From Caldilineaceae bacterium (GTDB lineage: Bacteria; Chloroflexota; Anaerolineae; Caldilineales; Caldilineaceae), in contig JAJDXQ010000045.1 in assembly GCA_022823185.1 (NCBI GenBank), positions 1 to 64,000 of the forward strand: a stretch of DNA of 64,000 bases. Direction: 5' to 3'. How positions within the stretch are numbered: the stretch's first letter is position 1; each line of letters opens with the position of its first letter. Below the pieces are notes generated by a model. It saw nothing but the letters and a program-made list of their open reading frames with translations. It was not told where the DNA came from and searched no databases. The translations under genes were made by a program, and so were the position numbers. Shown in pieces: positions 8,293 to 16,751 of the stretch.

Positions 8293-9375
8293 TCAAGCGG
8301 TGGCTGACACAGGCTGGCCCGATTCGTCCAGGGCTTCAACCTGGTCGTAAAGGAAGCAGGCAACACGGTGCCCGTCGCCGACGTCGGCGAAGGATGGCTC
8401 GTATTGGTGGCAGATTTCCATCACCTGGGGGCAGCGGGTATTGAAGTTACAGCCGGTAGGCGGTTCTGCCGGGCTGGGCACATCCCCTTCGAGAATGATG
8501 CGCTGTCTCTTCTTTTCGATTTCGGGGTCAGGGATGGGCACGGCGGAAAGGAGAGCCTGGGTATAGGGATGGAGCGGGTTTTCGTAGAGTTCCTCGCGGT
8601 CGGCCAGTTCGACGATTTTGCCCAGATACATGACGGCGATGCGGTCGGAGATATGACGCACGACGGAGAGGTCATGGGCGATGAAGAGGTAGGTCAGCCC
8701 CATTTCGCTCTGCAAGTCTTCGAGCAGATTGATAACCTGTGCCTGAATCGAGACGTCGAGCGCGGAAATTGGTTCATCGCAAACGATAAATGAGGGGTTG
8801 ACGGCCAATGCGCGGGCGACGCCGATGCGCTGACGCTGGCCGCCGGAAAACTCGTGGGGGTAGCGATTGATGAAGTAAGGGTTAAGTCCGACGATTTCGA
8901 GGAGTTCCTGGACGCGCTGTTGTTGTTCGCGGCGGGAGCCGCCGATTTTGTGAACTTCGAGCGGTTCGCCAACGATGCTGCCGACAGTCATGCGGGGGTT
9001 GAGCGAGGCATAGGGATCCTGAAAGATCATTTGCATACGGCGACGCATGCGGCGCAGTTCGCCGCTGTTGATTTCTGTCAGGTCCTGGCCTTCAAAGATG
9101 ACTTCACCGGCGGTGGGTTCGTAGAGTTGCAGAATTGCGCGACCGGTGGTGGATTTGCCGCAGCCGGATTCGCCCACGAGGCCGAGCGTTTCGCCGCGCA
9201 TCAACTCGAAGGTGATGCCATCTACAGCTTTAATGCTTCCCACCTGCCGCTGCAGGATGATGCCGCGCGTGATAGGGAAGTGCATTTTCAGGTTCTGAAC
9301 AGTCAACAGGACATCGCTCTGGCTGGAATCCTGTGCAGTCGAGACGCCTGCGCTCTCGGTGTTCTGTGTGGTCAT
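8293..9375 (-). CDS. oppF: Oligopeptide ABC transporter ATP-binding protein OppF
   Basis: This 360-residue ATPase of the Opp/Dpp class energises peptide import. Motifs in order: Walker A GESGCGKST, the Q-loop region MIFQDPYASLNP, the signature FSGGQRQR, Walker B IVCDEPISALD, and the OppF-type C-terminal extension with CNFNTRCPQ. It overlaps oppD by four bases (ATGA), so the two are translationally coupled. No permease or binding protein is next to the pair; two peptide permease sets lie elsewhere in this window (32790-37385, 60192-64000) and could use these ATPases. That sharing is inference. Confidence 0.92.
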   Translation of the reverse strand: MTTQNTESAGVSTAQDSSQSDVLLTVQNLKMHFPITRGIILQRQVGSIKAVDGITFELMRGETLGLVGESGCGKSTTGRAILQLYEPTAGEVIFEGQDLTEINSGELRRMRRRMQMIFQDPYASLNPRMTVGSIVGEPLEVHKIGGSRREQQQRVQELLEIVGLNPYFINRYPHEFSGGQRQRIGVARALAVNPSFIVCDEPISALDVSIQAQVINLLEDLQSEMGLTYLFIAHDLSVVRHISDRIAVMYLGKIVELADREELYENPLHPYTQALLSAVPIPDPEIEKKRQRIILEGDVPSPAEPPTGCNFNTRCPQVMEICHQYEPSFADVGDGHRVACFLYDQVEALDESGQPVSATA

Positions 9376-10394
9376 GCGACGGCCTCCACCTGTTCGTCGG
9401 CGCTTGTGTCATAGATTTCAACGTCGGAGAGATCCACCCAGCAGGCGGATTTGCGCACCGCGTCGATCGACATCAGTGGCGGATTTTCCTCCAGGCACTT
9501 GTCGATCACAAAGGGGCAGCGGGGCGCAAAGGGACAACTCTGGGGCGGGTCAAGCAGGTCCGGCGGCAGACCCTCGATGGGGATGAGTCTTTTTTGCCGG
9601 CCCAAGTCCAGGCGCGGGATTGAACGCAGCAAGCCGAGGGTGTAGGGGTGCCGGGGTTGGCCGTAGATGACATCAACCGGGCCTTCTTCCACGATGAAGC
9701 CGGCATACATGACCAGCACTCGGTCTGCCAAGCCGGCCACGACCCCCAGGTCATGCGTAATCCAGATAATGGCCATGCCGAGTTCGCTTTGGAGCCGGGT
9801 GACCAGGTCGACGATCTGGGCCTGGATGGTGACATCGAGGGCGGTGGTTGGTTCATCGGCGATGAGCAGTTGGGGGTTGCAGCTCAGGCCCATGGCGATC
9901 ATCACGCGCTGGCGCATTCCGCCAGAGAACTGGTGCGGGTAATCGTCCAGCCTGGCGCCGGCGTCGGGAATGCCGACCAGTTCGAGCAGTTCGATGGCGC
10001 GGGCTCGGCTTTCCTCGCGGTTCATGTTGAGGTGCAGTTCGAGCGCTTCGGTGATCTGGCGGCCGATGGTGAGGACCGGATTGAGGGAGGTCATTGGGTC
10101 CTGGAAGATCATCGCGATGCGGTTGCCGCGAATTTGGCGCAACTCTTCTTCATTGAGTTGCAGGAGATCCTGGCCGTCGAAATTCACCTCACCGTTCACG
10201 ATTTTTCCCGGCGGTTCGGGAATCAATCGAATCAGGGACATGACGCCGACGCTTTTGCCGCTACCGGATTCGCCTACGATTGCGACCGTTTCTCTCTCGG
10301 CGACATCATAGTTGATGCCGTTCACCGCGTGGACGATGCCGTCCTGGGTGAAGAACTGCGTTTGGAGGTTGCGGACTTCAATCAGGTTGCCCAT
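9372..10394 (-). CDS. oppD: Oligopeptide ABC transporter ATP-binding protein OppD
   Basis: This 340-residue ATPase is the partner of OppF. Visible are Walker A GESGSGKS, MIFQDPMTSLNPV, the signature FSGGMRQRV, Walker B LLIADEPTTALDV and the Opp-type C-terminal Cys motif CPFAPRCPF with VIDKC. It is the first gene of a two-gene operon, with a near-consensus promoter at 10453-10481 and a leader of about 55 bases. Opp/Dpp systems normally have five genes in one operon, so this two-gene unit is an orphan ATPase pair. Confidence 0.92.
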   Translation of the reverse strand: MGNLIEVRNLQTQFFTQDGIVHAVNGINYDVAERETVAIVGESGSGKSVGVMSLIRLIPEPPGKIVNGEVNFDGQDLLQLNEEELRQIRGNRIAMIFQDPMTSLNPVLTIGRQITEALELHLNMNREESRARAIELLELVGIPDAGARLDDYPHQFSGGMRQRVMIAMGLSCNPQLLIADEPTTALDVTIQAQIVDLVTRLQSELGMAIIWITHDLGVVAGLADRVLVMYAGFIVEEGPVDVIYGQPRHPYTLGLLRSIPRLDLGRQKRLIPIEGLPPDLLDPPQSCPFAPRCPFVIDKCLEENPPLMSIDAVRKSACWVDLSDVEIYDTSADEQVEAVA

Positions 10395-10452
10395 GTCTAT
10401 CTCTTCCCTAGTGCCTTGTCAATGCGGTGGATTGGGCGTTGTTGGATGTGCC

Positions 10453-10481
10453 ATTCTAACAACAGACAGGCTCATTGTCAA
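10453..10481 (-). promoter_or_regulatory. Sigma-70-type promoter of oppDF
   Basis: On the minus strand, a perfect TTGACA (10476-10481), a 17-base spacer and TAGAAT (10453-10458), about 60 bases upstream of the oppD ATG. Confidence 0.75.
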
Positions 10482-10566
10482 TAACAGAATTTTCGGGGCG
10501 TGCCCGCCAGATTTGGGGGAGTTTCGGGCTGCCTTTGGATTACTGCAACAATGTTGTCGTGGTCAG

Positions 10567-10620
10567 TTGTCTGGACGGTGATTTGGGGGATGGGCTCTGA
10601 TTTGTGGGCGAGCGGAGGGG
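10567..10620 (+). repeat. Dispersed intergenic repeat, module A, copy 3
   Basis: It begins TTGTCTGGACGG and continues with TGGGGGATGGG and TGATTTGTGG, matching copy 2 at 4550 apart from a 7-base gap. G-blocks follow to about 10680. Confidence 0.65.
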
Positions 10621-10742
10621 TCTGAACTGCAGGGGGTTGGGGGCAAAGGGCCAGGGGCAAGAGGTTGGGCGGGGAGGGGCCGCGGGGTGGGCATATGGAG
10701 GATCGACGGGGAGGGCGGGGATGCGCCGCGGTGTGTGTCCCC

Positions 10743-10785
10743 CCGCACAAGGGAAGCCGCTTGCGGCTGACCGCACAGACCTGCA
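10743..10785. repeat. Dispersed intergenic repeat, module B (hairpin), copy 2
   Basis: CCGCACAAG and GACCGCACA flank the self-complementary AGCCGCTTGCGGCT (10755-10768); CTGCA follows. The flanks match those at 771-810, but the stem differs with pairing kept. In both copies GTGTCC lies just before the left flank. Confidence 0.6.
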
Positions 10786-10873
10786 ATGGCCAGTGATCTG
10801 TGGTCGGTGTGTGGCTGCGGGAGGTGGGACGGGGATGGGCGTTGGTGGAGGCGTTGTCCTGCAATTGTGTCGG

Positions 10874-10894
10874 TTTTGGGAATATGTCCCGAAA
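10874..10894. promoter_or_regulatory. Operator-like inverted repeat upstream of the MmyB-type regulator
   Basis: TTTTGGGA and TCCCGAAA (seven of eight positions complementary) are separated by five bases. It lies about 130 bases upstream of the regulator start; a second, perfect palindrome CCAATATTGG is at 10911-10920. Self-regulation is a guess from position. Confidence 0.35.
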
Positions 10895-11022
10895 TCGGTA
10901 CATAAGGTTTCCAATATTGGGGCGCAGACCCATTGAATTCAAAAAACTGGCTGCTAAGATGGAACAAGTAAACGTTGCACCGGATGGAAGGGCCGAACTG
11001 GCACGAGACAACGGAGCAGTCA

Positions 11023-11886
11023 GTGGAACACGAAACATTCGGAAAGATCGTGGCGGCTTTGCGGAAAGAGCAGGTTGATTTCACAACCGGTCGTCGCTGG
11101 AGCCAGCAGAGGCTGGCCGACAGGACGGGATTGACGAAGCGAATTGTGAGCAAGATTGAGCGAGGCCGCCAGGCGCGGTTGGATGGGGAGGTTCTGCAAG
11201 AACTGGCCGGCGCCTTTGAATTGACGTCTTTGGAGAGGCGTGAGTTTTTTGCCGCGGCCAGCCAAGCGGCGGACAGGGAGGTCGTGCGCGCGGATCTCGA
11301 CCACAGGGAGGTTTTTGAGAGGGCATGGATTTCGCTAGGCGCGGTCGGTCTGCCGGCCTTTCTGATGGACGCATTTGGCAATGTTGTTGGCGTCAATCGT
11401 GCGATGGTAGCCTTTCACGGCTGCAATGTGGCACAGCTCAACGCGGCCAAATCCACGGAGGAGAGCGCCAATCTGCTTGGGATGCTGCTTGCGCCGGATG
11501 CGCCGTTACGGCGTGTGCTGGGCAATGGTTGGCATTCCAAGGCGATGACGATGATGCGCCAGTGGCGGGCGATGACCCTGCGCTACCGCCATACGGAGCG
11601 GTATCTCCAGCTGTACAGCGCGCTGGCCGCCTTTCCGGACTTTCCTATTTTCTGGTCGGCGAGCCGAGAGCAGCTTCAGGATGTGAACAGCCGTCTGCGC
11701 AGCCACATTTATACGCACAGGATACATGGCCCGGTGGGTTACACTGTTTTCACCGACATCAGTCTGAGCGGCCGCGGAGACCTTTATTTGTCCACGTATG
11801 TTCCCCAAGACCCGAGCACGATCGAACTGTTCCAGCGCCTCGCCGGAGATAGCCAGCACGCTTTGCGCCTGGCCCCGTGGCCCTAG
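11023..11886 (+). CDS. XRE-family regulator with MmyB-like ligand-binding domain
   Basis: From the chosen start this is 287 residues. The first third is a Cro/XRE helix-turn-helix (WSQQRLADRTGLTKRIVSKI). The rest matches the MmyB/MLTR ligand-binding type, a PAS-like domain recognisable by PAFLMDAFGNVVGVNRA and the C-terminal DLYLSTYVPQDPST. Such proteins sense small, often fatty or aromatic, ligands. GTG at 11023 was chosen because GGAG lies six bases before it; TTG 10975 and ATG 10984 are possible but lack a good ribosome-binding site. It stands alone, divergent from oppDF, with operator-like palindromes in front. Targets are unknown. Confidence 0.85.
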   Translation: MEHETFGKIVAALRKEQVDFTTGRRWSQQRLADRTGLTKRIVSKIERGRQARLDGEVLQELAGAFELTSLERREFFAAASQAADREVVRADLDHREVFERAWISLGAVGLPAFLMDAFGNVVGVNRAMVAFHGCNVAQLNAAKSTEESANLLGMLLAPDAPLRRVLGNGWHSKAMTMMRQWRAMTLRYRHTERYLQLYSALAAFPDFPIFWSASREQLQDVNSRLRSHIYTHRIHGPVGYTVFTDISLSGRGDLYLSTYVPQDPSTIELFQRLAGDSQHALRLAPWP

Positions 11887-11947
11887 TCCATCCGTTGAAT
11901 GAATCCTAGCAAGATTTGAGGCGTCACGTGTCCTGCCGGGGGGCTAC

Positions 11948-13351
11948 TCAGGTCGGCCTGTTCGCGCCCTGGGCCGGCTGGTCAAGCCACTGGAGCAGGT
12001 CGTCGATCTGTTCCTGCACGGCGCGGCGGCTGGTACCCCCGCGAACGTCGCGCTGTTCCACGCTGCGCGCGTAGCTCCAGATTGCGGCTATGTCCTCTTC
12101 GAATGCCGGGTGCAGAGAGCGGAGGTCATTCAGCGGCAGGTCGGTGAGGGCGATATTTTGGGATTCTGCCAGGGCGACGGCGGCGCCGGCGACATGGTGC
12201 GTTTCGCGAAACGGGACGCCTTTGCGCACGAGGTATTCGGCGAGGTCGGTGGCCAGCATTTCGGGGACGAGGGCGCGGGCCATGTTGGGGCCATTGACGG
12301 TTAGGGTGGCAAGCGCGCCGGCGGCGACCGGCAGGGCGCGGTTCACGGTATCTACGGCGTCGAAGAGGGGCTCCTTGTCCTCCTGAAGGTCTTTGTTGTA
12401 GGTGCTGGGGAGCCCTTTGAGCGTCATGAGCAGGCCGCTCATGTTGCCGAACACGCGGCCGGCTTTGCCGCGCAGGAGTTCGAGGGAGTCGGGATTTTTC
12501 TTTTGGGGCATGAGGCTGCTGCCGGTGCTGTAGGCGTCGGCAAGCGTGACGAAGCTGAATTCGCGGCTGCTGTAGATGATGAGGTCCTCGGCCCAGCGGC
12601 TGACGTGCAGCATGGTCATGGCGGCCCAGAACAGTGTTTCGGCGACAAAATCCCGGTCGCTGACGCCGTCGAGGCTGTTGGGAGTGGGCGCGTCGAAACC
12701 CAGGTCCTGCGCGAGCTGGAAGCGGTCGATGGGGAAGGGGTTTCCTGCGAGGGCGCCGTTGCCGAGCGGCATGAGGTTGACGCGCGCCAGGAGATCCTGC
12801 AGGCGGAGGGCGTCCCGCTGCCAGGCCCAGGCGTGGCTGAGGAGCCAGTGGCTCCAGCGTGTGGGTTGGGCGGGCTGGAGATGGGTATAGCCGGGCATGA
12901 GGAGATCGATCTCGTCTGCGGCGCGTTCGACGGCCACGCCGATGAGGGTGCGCAGTTGGCGCTGCGAGGTTTTGAGTTCTTCGCGCAGCCAGAGGCGGAG
13001 GTCGGTCGCTACCTGATCGTTGCGGCTGCGGCCGGTATGCAGTTTGCCGGCTACGGGGCCTATCAATTCGGTGAGACGGCGTTCGTTGGCGGTGTGGATG
13101 TCCTCGTCGCCGGTGGCGATTTCGAAGCGGCCGGCGCGCCATTCACCGGCGACACGTTCGAGCCCGGCGACAATTTGTTCGGATTCCTGTTCCGTGAGGA
13201 GTCCGGCGCGTGCCAGCGCGCGTGCATAGGCCTGGCTGCCGAGGATGTCGGCCAGCCAGAGGCGCCGGTCGAAGTCGATCGACGCGTTGAACTCTTCCAT
13301 CAGTGGATCGAGCGCGCCGCTGAAACGCCCTCCCCATAGCTTCGTGCTCAC
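11948..13351 (-). CDS. argH: Argininosuccinate lyase
   Basis: This 467-residue enzyme cleaves argininosuccinate to arginine and fumarate, the last step of arginine synthesis. It starts with the family's STKLWGGRFSGALDP and contains SRNDQVATD, the TMLHVSR region and the fumarase/aspartase-superfamily signature GSSLMPQKKNPD (about residue 282), whose mobile loop holds the catalytic Ser. GTG at 13351 gives the family's usual N-terminus and length; an in-frame start at 13405 would add 18 residues that have no counterpart in the family. No other arg gene is near, so it is probably expressed on its own or with the CPBP gene 57 bases upstream. Confidence 0.95.
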   Translation of the reverse strand: MSTKLWGGRFSGALDPLMEEFNASIDFDRRLWLADILGSQAYARALARAGLLTEQESEQIVAGLERVAGEWRAGRFEIATGDEDIHTANERRLTELIGPVAGKLHTGRSRNDQVATDLRLWLREELKTSQRQLRTLIGVAVERAADEIDLLMPGYTHLQPAQPTRWSHWLLSHAWAWQRDALRLQDLLARVNLMPLGNGALAGNPFPIDRFQLAQDLGFDAPTPNSLDGVSDRDFVAETLFWAAMTMLHVSRWAEDLIIYSSREFSFVTLADAYSTGSSLMPQKKNPDSLELLRGKAGRVFGNMSGLLMTLKGLPSTYNKDLQEDKEPLFDAVDTVNRALPVAAGALATLTVNGPNMARALVPEMLATDLAEYLVRKGVPFRETHHVAGAAVALAESQNIALTDLPLNDLRSLHPAFEEDIAAIWSYARSVEQRDVRGGTSRRAVQEQIDDLLQWLDQPAQGANRPT

Positions 13352-13408
13352 AGTGTGTGTTTCTCCGTACGCCAGTGACCGGCCCCTCTTGACCATCCCT
13401 GGCAACTA

Positions 13409-14407
13409 TTATTCCACAGGAAACTGCGCGGCAACACTTTCGCTCTCGGCGGGAGACTGATATTCCGCCACGGCCAGCGCCAAGCCGACCGTTCCTCGCG
13501 TTCGCTTCACCCACCATACGACTAACAGAGAACCTACTATAATCGCCGCGATGCCCAACAGGCCAGCCTCAGGACCGAACGCGCCGCCGGTCCAGAGATC
13601 CGGCCCGCCTTGTTGCACTGCGATGAAGGAGGTCTCATTGGCGGAGGTACCGCTTACGGGAAAGCCGAAGACATTGCCCTGAAAGAAGTTCCAGGTGATG
13701 TGAATGCCGATCGGCATTGCCAGTTGATCGGTCAACACGAAGGGCAGGCCGAGGAAAAGGCCGGCCAGGAAGAGGTTCAGGGTGCTGAAGGCAGTTGCAT
13801 TTGGGTTGCCGGCGTGGAGGAGTCCGAATATCGCGGAGGAGATGAGCAGCGCCAGGACCAGTCCCCCTGTCTTGCCCGGTGGACTGAAGCCGAGCCCCTC
13901 TGCCATGTTTTTGAGATGATAGCCGCGCGCCAGCAGTTCTTCGTTGATGCCCACGCCAAGGAAAAGGATGAGGGAAAACAGAATCCCCGACCAGAAGGGC
14001 ATCGAACCGCTGGAAAGGAATCCCTCAATGACAATCCAACCCAGAGCCAGCTCCAAAACGAAGATCAACAGCATGAGGATCGCCCCCAGGAGGAGGCCGA
14101 ATGCCAAGTCGCGCCACCAGGCGGGCGTGAACTGCAGACCCAGATCGGAAATGGGTCTGCGGTCGAGGAAACGGGCTGCGAAAAGAGTGCCGGCCACGAT
14201 CGCCACTGCAGGCAGCGCCATTGGCAGATAACCGGCGAATGACCCAGCCCAAGCCATGCTATCAACGGGTATGAGCGAGACCGCTGCCAGTCCTAGGGCT
14301 GCGATCAAGAGTGTGTGGAGAATCAGTCGCCACAGGGCCCGCAGGCGCCTTTCGGCAGGGCACCAGAGCAGCCGACTTAGATGGTTCATGCGGGGTCGGG
14401 TCTGCAT
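13409..14407 (-). CDS. CPBP family intramembrane metalloprotease
   Basis: This 332-residue protein has about eight membrane segments. The three CPBP/Abi motifs are visible: EELLARGYHL (EExxxR, about residue 154), IFGLLHAGNP (FxxxH, about 197) and HITWNFFQG (about 235). These residues form the metal site of Rce1-like proteases, known to cut prenylated proteins in eukaryotes and linked to bacteriocin self-immunity and peptide processing in bacteria. A further in-frame ATG at 14389 is an alternative start; neither has a clear ribosome-binding site. It is upstream of argH on the same strand with no obvious functional link. Confidence 0.85.
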   Translation of the reverse strand: MQTRPRMNHLSRLLWCPAERRLRALWRLILHTLLIAALGLAAVSLIPVDSMAWAGSFAGYLPMALPAVAIVAGTLFAARFLDRRPISDLGLQFTPAWWRDLAFGLLLGAILMLLIFVLELALGWIVIEGFLSSGSMPFWSGILFSLILFLGVGINEELLARGYHLKNMAEGLGFSPPGKTGGLVLALLISSAIFGLLHAGNPNATAFSTLNLFLAGLFLGLPFVLTDQLAMPIGIHITWNFFQGNVFGFPVSGTSANETSFIAVQQGGPDLWTGGAFGPEAGLLGIAAIIVGSLLVVWWVKRTRGTVGLALAVAEYQSPAESESVAAQFPVE

Positions 14408-14486
14408 TGCATGCGCAAGCAGGTCTTTATTCCGGCCGCAGGCGTACTCATGTTAGGATTCACGTAATCCTTTAGATGGAGGAGCG

Positions 14487-15053
14487 ATGATGAGCGAACA
14501 GGAAAAGCGCCGGGCAATTGAGGATGAATCCGCGCTGGCAGCCCGTGATTCCAAGGGCCGCCGGGTCCGCCCTCGGAGGTTGAAGGAGTGGCAGGATCTG
14601 GTTACGGAGCAGTTGGATGAAGCCGCCGCGAACGGCGCATTTGAGAATCTTCCGGGAAAGGGAAGGCCGTTGCGTCTGAATGAAAACCCCAACGAGCCAG
14701 CGGATATGCGCATGGCCAACAAGCTGCTGAAGGACAACCAGCTTTCGCCAACCTGGATCGGGGACCGCAAGGCGTTGACAGCCGAAATCGGGAAGCTGCG
14801 GGCGGAGATGCAGCGTGAATGGGGGCACTGGCGCATGCACGCCGGCGAGTCTGAGGCCGACAGGGAGGCGTTGGCGCGTGCATGGCAACGCAGTGTCCGC
14901 GATTGGGAGGCCCGCATTGACGAACTGAACCGGCGCATCGTCAGCTTGAACATCTCGTTGCCCATTTGGCGGATGGAGCTGCACAGGTTGCGGCTGAATG
15001 AAGAACTGGAGCGCATTGGCGCCTGGCGAGGGGAGAGCGAATCCCCTTCATAG
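14487..15053 (+). CDS. DUF1992 (DnaJ-C28-like) domain protein
   Basis: This 188-residue soluble protein is dominated by the DUF1992 domain, seen in DNAJC28 homologues and bacterial YhdN-type proteins. The hallmark is ENLPGKGRPLRLNENPNEPA (about residues 52-71), with MRMANKLLKDNQ and PTWI after it. No J-domain is present. The second half is helical and charged (IGKLRAEMQREWGHWRMH). GGAGGAG lies just ahead of two adjacent ATG codons (14487, 14490). The function of the family is not established. Confidence 0.82.
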   Translation: MMSEQEKRRAIEDESALAARDSKGRRVRPRRLKEWQDLVTEQLDEAAANGAFENLPGKGRPLRLNENPNEPADMRMANKLLKDNQLSPTWIGDRKALTAEIGKLRAEMQREWGHWRMHAGESEADREALARAWQRSVRDWEARIDELNRRIVSLNISLPIWRMELHRLRLNEELERIGAWRGESESPS

Positions 15054-15117
15054 ATCCACGCATTCTCGTACGCCCTCTGCAAACATACCCCTCTGGAATC
15101 CGAAACGCCAAAATTCA

Positions 15118-16743
15118 TCAATCCTTTTTAACAAACCGGCCCGGCGTTGCGCCGGTGTGCTCTCCGCTGCGCAGGACACGCTCGCCGTTGACCCAGACGT
15201 CCTGCACGCCGACGGAGAGCTGATGGGAATCGGCGAAGGTGGCGCGGTCGCTGATCGTGTGTGGATCGAAGAGGACGACGTCTGCGTAGAAGCCTGCGCG
15301 CAGGTGGCCACGCTGGCGAAGGCCGAGACGGTCAGCTACGGCGCCGGTCATTTTGCGGAGAGCGTCTTCGAGGGTGAGCGCCTGCTGTTCGCGTACGTAA
15401 CGGCCGAGCACGCGGGGATAGGTACCATAGGCGCGTGGATGGGTCGGGCCAAGATCGGAGGCCCAGGCGGGGTCGATCCCGTCGGCGTCGGTGGCGAATT
15501 TGATCCATGGGAGGGGCAACTGGGCGCGCAGGTTGTCTTCGCTGATGGACAGGAAGATTGTGCCGATACGCTGGCCTTCGGCGCGCAGGAGGTCGATGGC
15601 GCAGTCGAGCCAGTCCTGGCCTCTGTCGGCGGCGATCTGCGCGAGGCTCATACCGATATAGGGCCGGTTTTCTTTTTTGTGGAAGCCAACCGGCAGAACG
15701 CCTGCGGCGCCGCCGCGGGTAGACGGCTCACGATTGCTCTCCGAGTCGTCCAACATTTCTTTCCGGATGCGCGTCCGCACAGCCGGATCCTCCAGATTCG
15801 CGAAGAAATTCCCGTCGGCTGCGGTCCAGGTGGGCAGCAGCGAGGAGAGGCCTGTGCCGGAGGCGGCATAGGGATACATGTCGGCGGTGACGTCGAGGCC
15901 CTGGGCGCGGGCCTCTTCGATGCGGGCGATTGTGGAAGGCATCTTGTGCCAGTTGGCGGCGCCGGAGGCTTTGAGGTGGTAGATTTCAACGGGCAGGTTT
16001 GCGCGGCGGCCGATGGTCAGGGCTTCTTCCAGGCCTTCGAAGAGCCGCGCCCCTTCCGAACGCATGTGGGTGATGTAAACGCCATTGTAACGGCTGACGA
16101 CTTTGCAGATTTCGATCAGCTCTTCGGTGTCGGTGTAGGAGTCCGGAGGGTAGATGAGCGCATAGGAGACGCCGAATGCGCCGTCTTCCATGGCCTCGGC
16201 CATGGTTCGGCGCATCAGGTCGAGTTCATCGGAGGAGGGTTGGCCCATTTCCATGCCCTTGCCGACGTGGCGCAGGGTGCCGCCGCCGAGGAAAGAGCCG
16301 ATATTGGGGGAGGCGCCGGCCTCTTCTACGGCCTGCAGCCAGTCGGCGAATCGGGTCCAGCCGCGAATCCTTTCATGCCATTCCCTACTGATTGGAATGG
16401 GGAGGATCGTGTTGGCCATGGGGTCGGTGTGGCGGCCGGCGACGGGCGCGGGCGTCCAGGCCTCGCCCATGATCTCGGTGGTGACGCCCTGGGTGATTTT
16501 GGAGAGGCAGCGTCCGTCGATCATGAGCGACAGGATCGAGTGGCTCTGGATGTCGATAAAGCCGGGGCAGGCGACGAGGCCGGCGCCGTCTACGACTTCG
16601 GCGCAGTTGGCGGCGGAAACGGCGCCGGGCGGGGCAATGGTTTCGATGCGATCGCCGGTGAGGAGCAGGTCACCGTACTGCCAAGGGTTGCCGGCGCCAT
16701 CGACAAGGCGGGCGTTGCGGATGAGTGTTGAGGTCGTGGGCAT
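15118..16743 (-). CDS. N-acyl-D-amino-acid deacylase-like amidohydrolase
   Basis: This 541-residue member of the D-aminoacylase branch of the amidohydrolase superfamily would remove acyl groups from N-acyl-D-amino acids. Family landmarks: PGFIDIQSHS (about residue 66), the GVTTEIMGEAW loop, ITHMRSEG (about 224), VEIYHLKASG (about 254), FATDADGID (about 415) and a C-terminal beta-sandwich. The two internal His and the late Asp match metal and catalytic positions. The first motif is QSH where most relatives have HxH, and the loop usually holding a metal-binding Cys reads GEAW, so the metal site is unusual. It is followed nine bases upstream in transcription by a serine hydrolase gene, probably in the same operon. 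Confidence 0.82.
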   Translation of the reverse strand: MPTTSTLIRNARLVDGAGNPWQYGDLLLTGDRIETIAPPGAVSAANCAEVVDGAGLVACPGFIDIQSHSILSLMIDGRCLSKITQGVTTEIMGEAWTPAPVAGRHTDPMANTILPIPISREWHERIRGWTRFADWLQAVEEAGASPNIGSFLGGGTLRHVGKGMEMGQPSSDELDLMRRTMAEAMEDGAFGVSYALIYPPDSYTDTEELIEICKVVSRYNGVYITHMRSEGARLFEGLEEALTIGRRANLPVEIYHLKASGAANWHKMPSTIARIEEARAQGLDVTADMYPYAASGTGLSSLLPTWTAADGNFFANLEDPAVRTRIRKEMLDDSESNREPSTRGGAAGVLPVGFHKKENRPYIGMSLAQIAADRGQDWLDCAIDLLRAEGQRIGTIFLSISEDNLRAQLPLPWIKFATDADGIDPAWASDLGPTHPRAYGTYPRVLGRYVREQQALTLEDALRKMTGAVADRLGLRQRGHLRAGFYADVVLFDPHTISDRATFADSHQLSVGVQDVWVNGERVLRSGEHTGATPGRFVKKD

Positions 16744-16751
16744 GGGTTTGG

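Larger units (their letters stand above)
10395..11022. other. Divergent intergenic region with repeat copy 3 and operator-like palindromes
   Basis: From left to right: the oppD promoter (10453-10481), repeat module A (10567-10620), G-rich sequence, the module B hairpin (10743-10785), an imperfect inverted repeat (10874-10894) and a perfect 10-base palindrome CCAATATTGG (10911-10920) ahead of the regulator gene. Open frames here are low-complexity and appear to be by-products. Confidence 0.6.

Noticed and set aside
14998..16731. 577-codon plus-strand open frame
   Set aside because: It is antisense to the D-aminoacylase-like gene and is Gly/Ala/Val-rich with no recognisable domain.
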